The notes beneath the pieces were generated by a model, which saw only the letters and a program-made list of their open reading frames with translations, did no database searches and was not told where the DNA came from. Shown here piece after piece: positions 4,257-5,816 of a stretch of DNA of 5,816 bases. Within the stretch, counting starts at the first letter, position 1; every line of letters begins with the position of its first letter. A program made the position numbers and the translations under genes. The stretch lies in assembly GCA_007116605.1 (NCBI GenBank), contig SKID01000298.1, forward strand, positions 1 through 5,816. Reading direction: 5' to 3'. The stretch comes from Tissierellia bacterium (GTDB lineage: Bacteria; Bacillota; Clostridia; Tissierellales; Dethiosulfatibacteraceae).

Positions 4257-4944
4257 AACTCAAGACTTAGTATCCTATATTGGACCATACACCATCCTTC
4301 AAGGAGTTGATGTAGAAGTTGGATTCGGCGAAGCTGTTGTTATTTTAGGACGTAATGGTGCTGGGAAAACCACTTTTCTAAGGACTATCATGGGACTGGT
4401 GCAAACTAGAAGTGGCATCCTTGAGTTAGATGGGAAAAATCTTGTAGGAATGCCTCCTTACGAAATTCAAAAACTAGGAATTGGATATGTTCCTGAGCAT
4501 TATGGGACTTTTGACCTACTAACCGTTGAAGAAAATCTTCGTTTAGCCATGTGGAAAGAAGATGCTGATTCTAAAGCAAGGCTGAATTATGTGTTAGATT
4601 TATTTCCAGATTTAAAGTTGGCGTACAAAAGAAACTCTAAAACCCTTAGCGGAGGGCAACGTCAGATGTTATCTATAGGGCGTGCCTTAGTTAATAAAAA
4701 CAAGATTTTATTAATTGATGAGCCTAGCAAAGGACTAGCTCCTGTCATTATAGAGAGAGTTGCCTTAGCATTAAACGAGATCAAGAAAGAGACAACAGTT
4801 CTTTTAGTCGAACAAAATTTTGCGTTAGCTTGTGCAGTAGGTGAACGTTTCTACATTATTAATGAAGGTAAAACCGTTGAAAACGGCAGTGTGAAAGATT
4901 TAATCAAGGATAAAGAGTTACAAGCGAAGCATTTAGGAATATAA
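4240..4944 (+). CDS. livF: LivF-type ABC transporter ATP-binding protein
   Basis: A 234-residue cytoplasmic ATPase, the usual LivF size, partner of LivG. Walker A GRNGAGKTT is at 37-45, the Q-loop region reads GYVPEHYGTFDLLTVEENL (82-100) with Glu in place of Gln as is normal in LivF, the signature LSGGQ is at 136-140, Walker B ILLIDEP is at 156-162 with Glu161, and the switch position is Gln192 in VEQNFALA, also a LivF trait. The start at 4240 lies inside the end of livG in another frame, with AGGAGGAGG at 4223-4231 eight bases upstream, so translation is probably coupled. It is followed after 30 bases by livH. No odd features. Confidence 0.93.
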   Translation: MKSLLKTQDLVSYIGPYTILQGVDVEVGFGEAVVILGRNGAGKTTFLRTIMGLVQTRSGILELDGKNLVGMPPYEIQKLGIGYVPEHYGTFDLLTVEENLRLAMWKEDADSKARLNYVLDLFPDLKLAYKRNSKTLSGGQRQMLSIGRALVNKNKILLIDEPSKGLAPVIIERVALALNEIKKETTVLLVEQNFALACAVGERFYIINEGKTVENGSVKDLIKDKELQAKHLGI

Positions 4945-4974
4945 TGCCTGCATAACTTATACAAGGAGGAAAGT

Positions 4975-5816
4975 ATGGGAACAATCATTACATTGTTAGT
5001 TAGTGGTCTTGCAGAAGGGGCATTGATATTCTTAATGGCAGCGGGGTTGTCGATTATTCTTGGAATGATGGGAGTTATCAATTTTGCCCATGGAACACTT
5101 TTTCTTTGGGGTGGATATATTTATGTATATTCATATTATACAATTAGATTGCGTGTTGTTTTAAGAGCTTTTCCAAATGCCACTCAACTAAGAGGATATG
5201 GCGGTATCTTAAATATCTATGGTGTTCAGGTTCCACAAGGTGAAGCATTGCCGCTTATTCAAGAAATATATATATTTGCTTTAAGTATTATCATTGCGGT
5301 TGGATTTGTATTTGTTATGGGTCTTATATTTGAAAAATTGTTTATAAGTCGCGTTTATGGCAATACACCGGCTCAGATATTAATTACATTAGGCTTACAA
5401 GTTGTGTTTACTGACTTAGTTCGCCTTATTTGGGGTCCAAGTCCCTTTCCAATTTTAAGACCTCCTTTTTTAGACGGTGTGTGGTCAATCGCGGGCGCAA
5501 GAATTTCTCACTACAATATTTTCTTAATTATTGTTGGGGGACTAGTGGCAATCATCATTCACCGCATATTAACAAAAACCAGAATAGGAATGGTCATTCG
5601 AGCAGGACTTCAAAGTCCTGAAGATGTACAAGCATTAGGCATTAATATTAGGAGATACTTTACATTAGTTTTTGCTAGTGGTGCTGCATTAGCGGCCTTA
5701 GGCGGTGCTCTGTATATGCCTTTAGTAGGAAATGTTGTATCAACAGCAGGAATGAGTAATCAAATTCTCGCATTCATCGTGGTTGTCATAGGTGGATTAG
5801 GTAATTTTGCGGGATC
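4975..5816 (+). CDS. livH: LivH-type permease of LIV ABC importer, 3' end missing
   Basis: An open frame starting at ATG 4975, with AAGGAGG (4963-4969) 5 bases upstream, runs to the window end with no stop; 280 codons plus two bases are visible. LivH proteins are about 290-310 residues, so only a few tens of residues should be missing. It is a polytopic membrane protein: hydrophobic segments at about 4-31, 40-55, 98-118, 134-152, 181-197, 228-250 and 262-280. NFAHG (36-40) and GGLGNFAG (273-280) are LivH hallmarks. The cytoplasmic coupling loop that contacts the ATPases is RAGLQSPEDVQALGIN (209-224). Residues about 56-97 form an unusually long hydrophilic segment after the second membrane span compared with E. 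coli LivH. It should pair with LivM, expected just beyond the window. Confidence 0.92.
   Translation, partial: MGTIITLLVSGLAEGALIFLMAAGLSIILGMMGVINFAHGTLFLWGGYIYVYSYYTIRLRVVLRAFPNATQLRGYGGILNIYGVQVPQGEALPLIQEIYIFALSIIIAVGFVFVMGLIFEKLFISRVYGNTPAQILITLGLQVVFTDLVRLIWGPSPFPILRPPFLDGVWSIAGARISHYNIFLIIVGGLVAIIIHRILTKTRIGMVIRAGLQSPEDVQALGINIRRYFTLVFASGAALAALGGALYMPLVGNVVSTAGMSNQILAFIVVVIGGLGNFAG
5603..5620 (+). repeat. 8-bp inverted repeat inside livH
   Basis: CAGGACTT (5603-5610) and AAGTCCTG (5613-5620) are exact reverse complements separated by CA. As RNA this is a 7-bp stem with a UCAA tetraloop. It lies over the codons of the conserved coupling loop (AGLQSPE). No T-tract follows. It may be coincidental, since the loop residues are conserved. 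Confidence 0.6.

Noticed and set aside
5430..5621. 63-codon + strand frame inside livH
   Set aside because: It is out of frame with livH, lacks a ribosome binding site and encodes a low-plausibility basic peptide, whereas the livH frame carries family motifs on both sides.
5811..5816. Window ending in GGATC as a cloning-site or contig artefact
   Set aside because: The livH frame reads normally through the end (GGLGNFAG), so this is simply where the window stops.

Overview
The window comes from a low-GC, Gram-positive-type genome, most likely an anaerobic member of the Clostridia. Evidence for this is the AT-rich intergenic DNA, strong AGGAGG-type ribosome binding sites 5-8 bases before ATG starts, sigma-A-like promoters, a lipoprotein-anchored solute-binding protein, and operator-like sites that match clostridial CcpA and Rex consensus sequences. 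The genus is not determined. All six genes lie on the + strand, closely spaced, with no convincing terminator between them.

Layout. Positions 1-397 hold no gene but are dense in regulatory signals. There are two related promoter modules (P1 at 38-66, P2 at 290-318), each with a cre-like CcpA site in the 17-base spacer. Between them lie a 19-bp Fur-box-like palindrome (132-150) and a second hairpin (211-240). A Rex-box-like dyad (344-361) lies just downstream of the P2 start. Then come a FabG-like short-chain dehydrogenase/reductase (398-1117) and a FabH-like KAS III-family enzyme (1127-2137). A third promoter with the same cre-like site (P3, 2131-2159) overlaps the KAS III stop codon. It precedes a LIV-type (HAAT family) ABC importer: lipoprotein binding protein LivK (2209-3459), ATPases LivG (3486-4256) and LivF (4240-4944), and permease LivH (4975 to the window end, incomplete). 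LivM would be expected next, outside the window.

How the parts may work together (inference). The importer brings in an organic solute. It need not be a branched-chain amino acid, because two ligand-contacting residues of classical LIV-binding proteins appear to be replaced in the binding protein. The SDR looks NAD(H)-type (Asp36) and could interconvert a 3-hydroxyacyl and a 3-oxoacyl thioester. The KAS III-family enzyme has an unusual Cys116-His264-His292 set in place of Cys-His-Asn and could make or break the C-C bond next to that keto group. CcpA sites in all three promoters point to a catabolic module shut off by preferred sugars, and the Rex-like site would add control by NADH/NAD+. The most interesting aspects are this regulatory architecture and the non-canonical KAS III coupled to an SDR and an importer. 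The substrate is unknown.
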